A stretch of DNA of 5,768 bases from Rhodopirellula sp. (lineage in GTDB: Bacteria; Planctomycetota; Planctomycetia; Pirellulales; Pirellulaceae): assembly GCA_002714565.1 (NCBI GenBank), contig PAXU01000083.1, forward strand, positions 17,368 through 23,135, in the 5' to 3' direction. Shown here piece after piece: positions 1 to 5,768 of this stretch (position 1 is the stretch's first letter; each line of letters starts with the position of its first letter). The position numbers and the translations under genes were made by a program. The notes below the pieces were generated by a model. It searched no databases, was not told the origin of the DNA, and was given only the letters and a program-made list of their open reading frames with translations.

Positions 1-3000
1 CCGAGTTGAACAGAGAAGCGTCCGGACGTACCTGGGTGTGCGTACTCCAACCACAATTCATACAACCCCGGGCGAACGGCACCAAGCGATACAGCTATCT
101 GATCCTCCAGGCTGGTCCAGTTCCCAACGACCTTTACCATCTCGGTTTCCTTGAATCCGAATTCTGCCGTCGTCTTAATGAATCGAGCAGTGCTTAGGTC
201 CACCTCCTGTCGACCGGTAAGTGGTGTTTCTTCAACCACCACCTGCTCTCGCTCTGCTGCCCACTCTTCCTCTGTAAACGGCTGAAGCGACACTTGTTGA
301 GTGTTGACCGAAGCATAGGCGCGCTTTACCCGAACACCAGTCGATCCTTTGCTACATGCCGCGAACACCGTGATTTCGTGCTGGCCCTTTTCAAGCCAGA
401 CATCGACGTTTCTAGCACCCGCGTTTAGGGCCAATTCCATTACGCCGTCTACCAATAATGCCGTCGTTTCACCTTCTACGCGGATACGAACCGCACCGGC
501 TCGGTCAGCAGTCAATAAACCATGCCAGACTACCGCATGTGCAGGATCGACTACCTTCTCATCTTCTTCGATTGCGTCCTTGTTCCAATCCAGATCACCG
601 AATTCTTCAAATCCTGGCTCATCGGCGACCGGTGTGCCGGTACTAACGAGGTTTAACACCTGATTCCAGTCTCGATATGTCCTGTAGTCGCCCTCGTATA
701 CCCGACGATTAATTCCGACATACTCATCTGCAACACCCTTAAGTGGTGCCTGCGCTGGATAAGTAGCAACTCGGAACCAATATTCGCCATCATACGATCC
801 CTGTATATCCATTCGCACCGGCGCCTGATCTTCCTCACTCGGTGTCGCCACTCGCACTCTCGAGACCGGATACAGGTCCTTCATGTCGACCGTGAGAACC
901 TTGGGAGTTTGCCCATCGGGGCGACTTACCCAAACTGTGTCTTTGCTCTGATCGATTGCCATTAAAGGACTGTGGTCGATTGCGGTGTCGCTAGCAGTCG
1001 CGCCAGCCGGCAATTCTGCCGTAGGAACCTGGCCTTCAAAGATACCACTATGGGGTTCGGTTTCCGTAACAACTACTTGAACTTCATCGCCGCTGTCAGT
1101 TGCGAGCTTAACAACCACCTCGTCCTGACCGGCAGTCGTATCACGATCCGCATCTTCAATCCGGATATACAGTGGATTCCCAGGCTTCACCTGTGTCGCT
1201 GGCCGAATCTGCGAAACACGTTGATCATCGTTCTCCTGCTCCAATTCTTGACTAAACGTAGCTTCTTCTTCTGTTTCGATCACACTGCTTTGAACCGCAA
1301 AATCAGCATTGGCAGCAACCTTAATCTCAACATCCGACAAGGGGACGTTCTTGAAATCCTGTTTAAACTCCTCCGGGTAATCGCACTTAACAACGTCATC
1401 ACCCATCAGTTGCAGGATGCCATCGCCTTCAGTAACTTCTCCCAAAGCTGTGTCCAAATCAGCCCTAAATAAACCTTTGCCCGCCCCGGTACTCGTAAGG
1501 AAGATTTCTTCCACGTCGCCCCCGGGAATGGTGGTGACCACGACTGGGATCCGATTGTGACCACGGCTAATTCCCAAGTCACTATCGTGTACAACGATCG
1601 ACAGCGCTAGGCCCGGTGCGTGGAATCGCTTGCTAATGTGGCCAAGGCGACCAACAGTACGCAACAAATTCAATTGATCGATGTATCGCTCTTCGACGCG
1701 ATAAATCTCGGCGAGGTTATACAGTGTTTGGTTTGCCAACTCGACATCGGGAACACGTTCGAGTACCGAACGGAATACATCCCGAGCCTCATTTCTGTCA
1801 CCACGTCGGAACATTAGTACACCCTGCAGGAATTCTGCACGGATGATCGTCAATGCATTTGATGAACGTGTTAGTTCTTCAAATACCTGTTCGGCCTGAT
1901 CAAAGACCTTCTGTTCCATAAAGGACTCCCCGATACCAAACTGGGCTTCAGTCGCTTCCTCAGTTTCCGGGTACAGATTCGTTACGGTGGTATATTCACT
2001 TCGGGCCAAGTCAAAACGACGGGCAATAAAGTAGTTTCTAGCAAGCAACAACTGCACCTTGGCCTTGTTCTCTTGAGTGATCTGTGCGGATTCCGCATTT
2101 CGTACCACCCAGGTTCTCAAAACGTCTTCTACATAGTCGTGGTTATCATCTCCGCCGGCAGCAACGAGCGATTCAGACACGAACAATATCAGATCAACTG
2201 GCACCTCATCCCGATGTTCGTCAAACAGGGCTTTATTCTCTTCGTAGAGATCGTATGCAAGCTGGCGATCACCTAAACGTAGATATAGGGCGGATTGTAG
2301 AAGTGGCGCAACCGGACTGTCTTCATCAATCGTCAACCCAACGCCGCCGCTCTGCGTGTAACTTCGGCTGACAATCGTTCGCATCGCGTCACGACGTCCC
2401 TGATCAACGCTTGTGATGTTGGTAAGCAATCCGGTGCCAACTGTTGTGACGAAAATATGATCTTGTTCGGCAATCGCTAAATCAACGAATGACTTCAGCG
2501 CATCCCATCCGCGATATTCGTTTTGCGAACGAAGCGTAGCAGCTTGCAGACGCTTTAAACGCTCCATCGGTGTTACGTTGGCTGACGAAGCAAGCTGCAG
2601 TTTTACGATATCAGCGTATGCCGCACTATTAAACAACCTCAGGTTCAACACCGCGTCGTAAAACGCCAGTTTTACCTGATCCGTTATTTCTTCGTTGGCT
2701 CTGATCGCTGCGACCCACGACATCACCGTGTTGTCGTCGATATCAAACGTGGTGAATGGCAACTCGTCACGGCGTGTACGAATCTCTTTAAGCAGCGTCG
2801 CGATTTGATTGAAGTCTGGTTGCTCTTCAGCAAGTAAGATATTGGCGATCACCTGAACGTATCCAGCGTAATTGGTATTTACCGGCCCATTCATCGCCTG
2901 TCGATACATGGCAATCCGCGCAGGTGCCTCAGCTTCACTATTTGCATTAATGCGGCTCAGCGCATCTCTTGTTTCTCTATTGCCAACGGCTAGATACCGT

Positions 3001-5012
3001 CGCCAGTGGGCCATTGCCTGATCTGACATTTCAAGCGCGATCAGCGGATCCGCAGCTGTGACACCGTAGTTGTTTGCAAATCCGTATTTCTGTTCCAACT
3101 GCTGATACCAACTCAAAACCCGCTGTGCTAAACCTTTATCCTTGTTTCGCTCAGCTACTAACATCATGCGTCTGAATGCATCACCGTCGGTTACTTCCAC
3201 TTGCTGTGTCAGCATATGATTTGCAGCCGCCTTCTGAATCTCCTCCGGTGCGTAATCTGTCGCTGCACTCAGATAGTACCTCGCGTACGTAAGCTCCTTT
3301 GGAACCATCTGTACCAGCTTGGCCCACTCTGTCGCGGCACCTGCGCGCTGTGCAGTTGGTGCCTGGTATTGCAAATAATATGCCTGAGCATAAAGCAGCC
3401 GCCGCTTCATCTCAGTGGACATCTGATTGAATTCAGGAGAGGTCAGCATAGCAGCTCGCGTGCGTCCACCGTTTGCGTTATTTGTCCCCAGGAGCTGCCA
3501 GTTTTTAACGATGGCTTGCCCGGTGTGCGCCTGATATTCGTTTCGCAAGGCATCATGCCGAGGCTTCAATTCCTTATTCGACTTAATCGAGTTGATATAC
3601 GACCCGACTCCCCCTGCGTAGTTGATATGCATGTATTTGCGCTGCCTGTCGAGCAATTGACGTGCGCTATTTCTCGCCGCGTTATCATCTGGCGTAGCCG
3701 AGAGTGCCAGGCTTGCCAGTTGAGCGGCGTAGTTACCATCATCCTTTTCCAACCGCATAAGCCCTTCCATGGCGACTTGATGAGCTCGGGCCGGGTTCAT
3801 TTGACCGGTTAGATGCACCCGCTGGGCAAGTACGTAATAGAGGTAGCTGCGGTGTCGCTCGTTTTTGTTGATTGCATCGCGAAGCACACGTTCTGTATCA
3901 GCCAACTTTGCAGGCTCCACTCCGTTTCTCGACGCAAAAGTATTAGCCGCTCCGGAAGTATACGCATCATCGACCAACACAGCACGCCAAAGTGAAAGTG
4001 CTTTTGCCTCGTTGCCTTCCGTGTCGTATTGTGATGCAACACTGATTCGAAGTGATCCTTTTCGCAGATCATTTGGAAAGCGTCCGTAAAATTGATTGAC
4101 AATTGACTCGGACTGCTGCGCGCTAGACTTTGACGCAATAATACTTTGGCACTGAGCATAGAAAAGATCGGCATCGTCGTTTATGGCACGGGCTTGCTGA
4201 TATGCATTGGCTGCGTTTGTGTATTGCTCCAACGAACGGTAATTCGAAGCGCGTCGAACATGCAACTCCTGTTGCTTAACACGATCCGGCACAAGTCCCC
4301 GCTTTAGCAATGTGTCGATTACTCGATTGCTTTCCGCCCATCTTGAAAGCGCCACATATGTAGCATTTGCACTCTGCCCCATTGCGGATGCATAGGTTCC
4401 GTTGGGCATCTTGTTCAAAATATCTTCAGCTAGTTCAGCAGCCGTAAGACGACTATCACCGCCAAGTGTCAAATACAATTGCACTGCGCGTTCGGCGAAT
4501 TCCTTGCCAAGCACCGAATTGCCGTTGCGCACCCACACTGCCTTCGCCGCATCAGCAGCTTCGAGCACGGTTTTTCCGTCGTTAAGGACGTCGGCAAGCA
4601 AAATCTCTACATTGCGAGCGTTGCCGGACGTAGCGTATCGCGTCAGATACTGGCGGCATGTAGCTACTAAGTCTTTATTTCGAGAAAGCACTTGCAGACC
4701 ATCGACCAGCCGCAGCATCATTTGCTCATGTCGCGCATCCGATACGTGTGCTGTTGTAAAGGTCTGAGTAACACGAACCAATCCAAGAGCACGCCCGTTA
4801 TTGAAGTACAGGTCAGCCAACTGCACCATCACGTTGCCGGCCTCTGGGGACGTATCGCGATATTTGCCTAACGATGCTTCCAGTTGACTCGCTTGCTGAC
4901 TTACCTCATCCTGCGCTTCGGCATCTTGCGCACATAGCCATGCGGCGTTTGCGAACGTCACTAGCATCAGCACGCTTGCGACAACTACGATTTTTGGGAA
5001 TTGGATTTTCAT
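1..5012 (-). CDS. Giant exported TPR/solenoid protein with C-terminal discoidin-like, PA14-like and CBM-like domains (3' end outside window)
   Basis: One reading frame runs from ATG 5012-5010 to the left edge with no stop, giving 1670 complete codons; the true C-terminus is outside. The start is well fixed: an in-frame TAA lies two codons upstream (5018-5016), and a signal peptide follows immediately. Order of parts: signal peptide 1-28; TPR-like helices at about 247-280 and 317-350; a long helical stretch without a recognised family (about 351-983); four clear TPRs at 984-1127; two beta-sandwich units at 1137-1217 and 1276-1334; a discoidin-like domain at about 1338-1420; an acidic linker at about 1460-1490; a PA14-like domain at about 1490-1565; and the start of a CBM-like jelly roll from about 1600. 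The protein is probably exported to the periplasm or cell surface, using the solenoid for protein contacts and the beta domains to hold polysaccharide or another surface ligand. No catalytic motif was seen. Domain calls come from visual motif reading; exact function is unknown. Confidence 0.93.
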   Translation of the reverse strand, partial: MKIQFPKIVVVASVLMLVTFANAAWLCAQDAEAQDEVSQQASQLEASLGKYRDTSPEAGNVMVQLADLYFNNGRALGLVRVTQTFTTAHVSDARHEQMMLRLVDGLQVLSRNKDLVATCRQYLTRYATSGNARNVEILLADVLNDGKTVLEAADAAKAVWVRNGNSVLGKEFAERAVQLYLTLGGDSRLTAAELAEDILNKMPNGTYASAMGQSANATYVALSRWAESNRVIDTLLKRGLVPDRVKQQELHVRRASNYRSLEQYTNAANAYQQARAINDDADLFYAQCQSIIASKSSAQQSESIVNQFYGRFPNDLRKGSLRISVASQYDTEGNEAKALSLWRAVLVDDAYTSGAANTFASRNGVEPAKLADTERVLRDAINKNERHRSYLYYVLAQRVHLTGQMNPARAHQVAMEGLMRLEKDDGNYAAQLASLALSATPDDNAARNSARQLLDRQRKYMHINYAGGVGSYINSIKSNKELKPRHDALRNEYQAHTGQAIVKNWQLLGTNNANGGRTRAAMLTSPEFNQMSTEMKRRLLYAQAYYLQYQAPTAQRAGAATEWAKLVQMVPKELTYARYYLSAATDYAPEEIQKAAANHMLTQQVEVTDGDAFRRMMLVAERNKDKGLAQRVLSWYQQLEQKYGFANNYGVTAADPLIALEMSDQAMAHWRRYLAVGNRETRDALSRINANSEAEAPARIAMYRQAMNGPVNTNYAGYVQVIANILLAEEQPDFNQIATLLKEIRTRRDELPFTTFDIDDNTVMSWVAAIRANEEITDQVKLAFYDAVLNLRLFNSAAYADIVKLQLASSANVTPMERLKRLQAATLRSQNEYRGWDALKSFVDLAIAEQDHIFVTTVGTGLLTNITSVDQGRRDAMRTIVSRSYTQSGGVGLTIDEDSPVAPLLQSALYLRLGDRQLAYDLYEENKALFDEHRDEVPVDLILFVSESLVAAGGDDNHDYVEDVLRTWVVRNAESAQITQENKAKVQLLLARNYFIARRFDLARSEYTTVTNLYPETEEATEAQFGIGESFMEQKVFDQAEQVFEELTRSSNALTIIRAEFLQGVLMFRRGDRNEARDVFRSVLERVPDVELANQTLYNLAEIYRVEERYIDQLNLLRTVGRLGHISKRFHAPGLALSIVVHDSDLGISRGHNRIPVVVTTIPGGDVEEIFLTSTGAGKGLFRADLDTALGEVTEGDGILQLMGDDVVKCDYPEEFKQDFKNVPLSDVEIKVAANADFAVQSSVIETEEEATFSQELEQENDDQRVSQIRPATQVKPGNPLYIRIEDADRDTTAGQDEVVVKLATDSGDEVQVVVTETEPHSGIFEGQVPTAELPAGATASDTAIDHSPLMAIDQSKDTVWVSRPDGQTPKVLTVDMKDLYPVSRVRVATPSEEDQAPVRMDIQGSYDGEYWFRVATYPAQAPLKGVADEYVGINRRVYEGDYRTYRDWNQVLNLVSTGTPVADEPGFEEFGDLDWNKDAIEEDEKVVDPAHAVVWHGLLTADRAGAVRIRVEGETTALLVDGVMELALNAGARNVDVWLEKGQHEITVFAACSKGSTGVRVKRAYASVNTQQVSLQPFTEEEWAAEREQVVVEETPLTGRQEVDLSTARFIKTTAEFGFKETEMVKVVGNWTSLEDQIAVSLGAVRPGLYELWLEYAHPGTSGRFSVQL
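3..215 (-). other. Start of a third carbohydrate-binding-type jelly roll (residues about 1600-1670), cut by the window edge
   Basis: The last visible part reads VKVVGNWTSLEDQIAVSLG (1626-1644), then VRPGLYELWLEYAHPG (1646-1661) and SGRFSVQL to the edge. 'G-x-W...D-x-i-x-w-x-l...PG-x-Y-x-v-x-l-x-Y-a' followed by 'G-s-x-f-x-v' is a pattern I associate with jelly-roll accessory domains on planctomycete sulfatases and alpha-L-fucosidases. Only about half of such a domain is present, so the call is tentative. It shows that the protein continues well beyond the window. Confidence 0.5.
318..545 (-). other. PA14-like domain of the giant protein (about residues 1490-1565)
   Basis: The pattern is that of the core of a PA14 beta-barrel: AVVWHGLLTADRAGAVRIRV (1493-1512, the 'W-x-G-x-l-x-x-x-x-a-G-x-y-x-f' start), then ALLVDGVM (1518-1525, the 'l-x-v-DG' turn), then VDVWLEKGQHEITVFAA (1536-1552, the 'v-x-L-x-x-G-x-h-x-i-x-v' strand pair). 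PA14 domains occur in glycosidases, adhesins and toxins and commonly bind carbohydrate. The copy is short compared with full PA14 domains (about 140 residues), so it may be a reduced or related variant. Confidence 0.65.
753..1001 (-). other. Discoidin (F5/8 type C)-like domain of the giant protein (about residues 1338-1420)
   Basis: The segment contains the hallmarks of the fold in order: AIDQSKDTVWVS (1352-1363, matching the usual 'a-x-D-g-x-x-x-T-x-W' loop), KVLTVDMKD (1371-1379, the 'l-x-v-D-l' strand), VSRVRVATP (1383-1391), and MDIQGSYDGEYWFRVAT (1401-1417, the 'S-x-DG-x-x-W' signature). Such domains bind glycans or lipids at surfaces. The domain looks short: the expected last 'a-r-y-v-R' strand is not clear, with only a weak candidate near DEYVGINRR. 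Galactose-binding-like fold is a safe call; ligand is unknown. Confidence 0.7.
1011..1187 (-). repeat. Beta-sandwich unit 2 of the giant protein (residues 1276-1334)
   Basis: After a charged linker, VKPGNPLYIRIEDADRD (1276-1291... region) opens a second copy: D-x-D at 1287-1289, strand EVVVKLAT (1298-1305), SGDE turn (1307-1310), strand VQVVVTETE, then HSGIFEGQV (1321-1329). It aligns with unit 1 at the D-x-D, GD and G-x-F positions, with the two starts 144 residues apart. The closing GD-V-Y strand of unit 1 has no counterpart here, since the discoidin-like domain begins straight after. ETE-x-x-SG-x-F is a stronger form of the motif than in unit 1. Confidence 0.6.
1362..1604 (-). repeat. Beta-sandwich unit 1 of the giant protein (residues 1137-1217)
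   Basis: The unit opens with LSIVVHDSD, followed by IPVVVTT, a GGD turn at 1164-1166, then TSTGAGKGLFRADL (1173-1186), and closes with GDGILQLMGDDVVKCDY (1196-1212). The series 'strand + D-x-D, strand, GD, T...G-x-F, then a dG-L-x-x-x-GD-x-V...Y strand' is one I associate with repeated Ig-like domains in bacterial and archaeal surface proteins. Unit 2 (1276-1334) repeats the first part of this plan. No family name is assigned. Confidence 0.6.
1632..2063 (-). other. Cluster of four TPRs (residues 984-1127) in the giant protein
   Basis: Four successive 34-37-residue helix pairs are visible at about 984-1017, 1020-1054, 1057-1090 and 1094-1127. Each has the TPR signature of small residues at the helix packing points and an aromatic late in helix B, for example RRFDLARSEYTTV (998-1010), KVFDQAEQVFEEL (1035-1047) and GDRNEARDVFRSVL (1071-1084). 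The block abuts the first beta unit at 1137. TPRs bind peptides or partner proteins and have no enzymatic role of their own. The motif EAQFGIGES at 1022-1030 closely matches EAQFGIAEC in the upstream gene product. Confidence 0.85.
4929..5012 (-). other. Signal peptide of the giant protein (residues 1-28)
   Basis: The N-terminus has two lysines (K2, K7), then a hydrophobic run IVVVASVLMLVTFANAAWL, then small residues and a charged mature start (QDAEAQDE). Cleavage by signal peptidase I is plausible after A28 (LCA/QD) or after A23 (ANA/A). The cysteine at 27 is preceded by AWL, which is a poor lipobox, so a lipoprotein is unlikely. This places the whole protein outside the cytoplasm. Confidence 0.8.
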
Positions 5013-5021
5013 ATCTTACAG

Positions 5022-5026
5022 CTCTC
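5022..5026 (-). promoter_or_regulatory. Weak ribosome binding site for the giant gene
   Basis: On the minus strand GAGAG lies nine bases before the ATG at 5012, within AGAGAGCTGTAAGATATG. It is a partial match to the anti-Shine-Dalgarno complement at a usable distance. The rest of the 48-base spacer (5013-5060) is A-rich and shows no hairpin with a T-run and no clear -35/-10 pair, which favours read-through from the upstream TPR gene. Confidence 0.5.
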
Positions 5027-5060
5027 TGGTTTGCGATTTATTGCTCGCGTTTTCGTTGGA

Positions 5061-5768
5061 TTAACTTCCCTGTCGAGACAGTGCTTCTGCAATCTGCTTG
5101 GCATCGGTTGCCAGATTGCTTTCCGGGAAATCCCCGATCAGTTGTTCAAATCGCTGGCGTGCCTCTGCGCGCCGATTTAGGCGATACAGGCAGCGTCCAT
5201 AGTTAAACAGGATTACATCCAGGTACTTTGCATCAGGCTGGTTTTCCAGCACAGTTTCAAATGTATCGATTGCTCTCGCGTAGTCTTGTTGGTCGTAGTA
5301 ATGGTTAGCCATTTTTGCAACAGCTTCTCCTACGCGTCCGCTATCAGGAAACTGGTCGTAAACCTTCTTGTATTCCTGAAACGCGCGATCCCTCAATTGC
5401 ACGGCGCTTGCCTCGGTGGCATCGTTTGCCATTGCTTCGTAACATTCTGCGATGCCAAACTGTGCTTCGCCACGCAGCTGGCTGGTTTGCATATTCGCCA
5501 AACGCGTATAGATTCCAATCGCGCGGTTTATGTCGCCTTCGGCTCGGGCAACATCGCCGAGTTGCAGCAGAGCATCATCCACAAAGCCACTGGCGGGAAA
5601 TTCTCGCTGCAGTCGTTCGCACATAGCAGCGGCCAAATTCAGGCGATCCATTTCAAAGTACACATGCCAAAGCTGCACGTACGTCTCTTCAAGTAGTCGC
5701 CCACGCAGTCGCCGCACATCCGGCATGACAGACTCGCACGTTGCTAACGCCTGGTCGTACTTTTGCTT
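5061..5768 (-). CDS. TPR-repeat protein, C-terminal 235 residues (5' end outside window)
   Basis: This frame is open from the right edge to a TAA stop at 5063-5061, so the gene begins outside the window. The ATG at 5726 is probably internal, because the 14 codons before it already read as a TPR helix (KYDQAL). Counting from the first visible residue, TPR-like helix pairs lie at about 26-57, 63-96, 99-140, 145-178 and 183-215. They show the usual pattern of small residues and aromatics (for example DYARAIDTFETVL at 162-174), and three units end in FP-x-S (FPAS 57-60, FPDS 140-143, FPES 214-217). That spacing is typical of TPR proteins of the BamD/CpoB(YbgF) style, which act as periplasmic protein-binding scaffolds. 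The family resemblance is general, and no specific orthologue was recognised. No signal peptide can be judged because the N-terminus is missing. The gene ends 48 bases before the giant downstream gene on the same strand, so the two are likely one operon. Confidence 0.9.
   Translation of the reverse strand, partial: KQKYDQALATCESVMPDVRRLRGRLLEETYVQLWHVYFEMDRLNLAAAMCERLQREFPASGFVDDALLQLGDVARAEGDINRAIGIYTRLANMQTSQLRGEAQFGIAECYEAMANDATEASAVQLRDRAFQEYKKVYDQFPDSGRVGEAVAKMANHYYDQQDYARAIDTFETVLENQPDAKYLDVILFNYGRCLYRLNRRAEARQRFEQLIGDFPESNLATDAKQIAEALSRQGS

Noticed and set aside
972..1472. Plus-strand open frame of 166 codons
   Set aside because: It is antisense to the beta-sandwich units, whose motifs are clearly encoded on the minus strand; the plus translation shows no family pattern.
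3201..3812. Plus-strand open frame of 203 codons opposite the giant gene
   Set aside because: It lies wholly antisense to a continuous frame with solenoid-type protein sequence, its translation is Cys-rich and without domain or signal features, and no ribosome binding site is apparent. It is a codon-bias shadow.
3809..4174. Minus-strand 121-codon frame inside the giant gene in another phase
   Set aside because: The main frame is uninterrupted here and has consistent helical protein character; the alternative has no supporting start signal.
4929..4940. Lipoprotein cleavage at Cys27 of the giant protein
   Set aside because: Residues before the cysteine are A-W-L; Trp at -2 and Leu at -1 do not fit a lipobox, so ordinary signal peptidase I cleavage is preferred.
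5013..5060. Terminator or promoter between the two genes
   Set aside because: No inverted repeat followed by a T-run on the minus strand and no convincing -35/-10 pair can be found in these 48 bases.
5286..5696. Plus-strand open frames opposite the upstream TPR gene
   Set aside because: The minus strand encodes regular TPR units across the same bases, so the plus frames are shadows.
5724..5726. ATG as start of the upstream TPR gene
   Set aside because: The frame stays open to the window edge and the residues before this ATG (KYDQAL...) fit a TPR helix, so the methionine is probably internal.

Overview
The window holds two genes, both on the minus strand and read from high to low coordinates. 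Neither is complete. The upstream gene enters at the right edge (5768) and stops at 5061. After a 48-base gap, a very long gene starts at 5012 and runs without a stop through the left edge. Coding density is close to 100 %, and no RNA gene, mobile element, CRISPR array or terminator was seen.

Region by region: 5768-5061 encodes the last 235 residues of a protein built from tetratricopeptide (TPR) helix pairs. Positions 5060-5013 form a short spacer with a weak ribosome binding site. Positions 5012-1 encode at least 1670 residues of an exported protein. Its order is an N-terminal signal peptide, about 1100 residues of mostly helical TPR-like solenoid (clearest at 247-350 and 984-1127), two copies of a beta-sandwich unit (1137-1217 and 1276-1334), a discoidin (F5/8 type C)-like domain (about 1338-1420), a PA14-like domain (about 1490-1565), and the start of another carbohydrate-binding-type jelly roll (about 1600 onward) cut by the window edge.

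The organism is probably a bacterium with many large exported proteins. Helical scaffolds fused to discoidin, PA14 and CBM-like beta domains at roughly 50 % GC fit Planctomycetota best, with related phyla such as Verrucomicrobiota possible. This is inference from style, not from a marker gene.

The two genes look co-transcribed. Both carry TPRs and share a similar helix motif (EAQFGI...E), so they probably act in one envelope assembly: a TPR scaffold plus a giant exported scaffold whose C-terminal end binds glycans or other surface polymers. No enzyme active site was recognised, and the function remains unknown.
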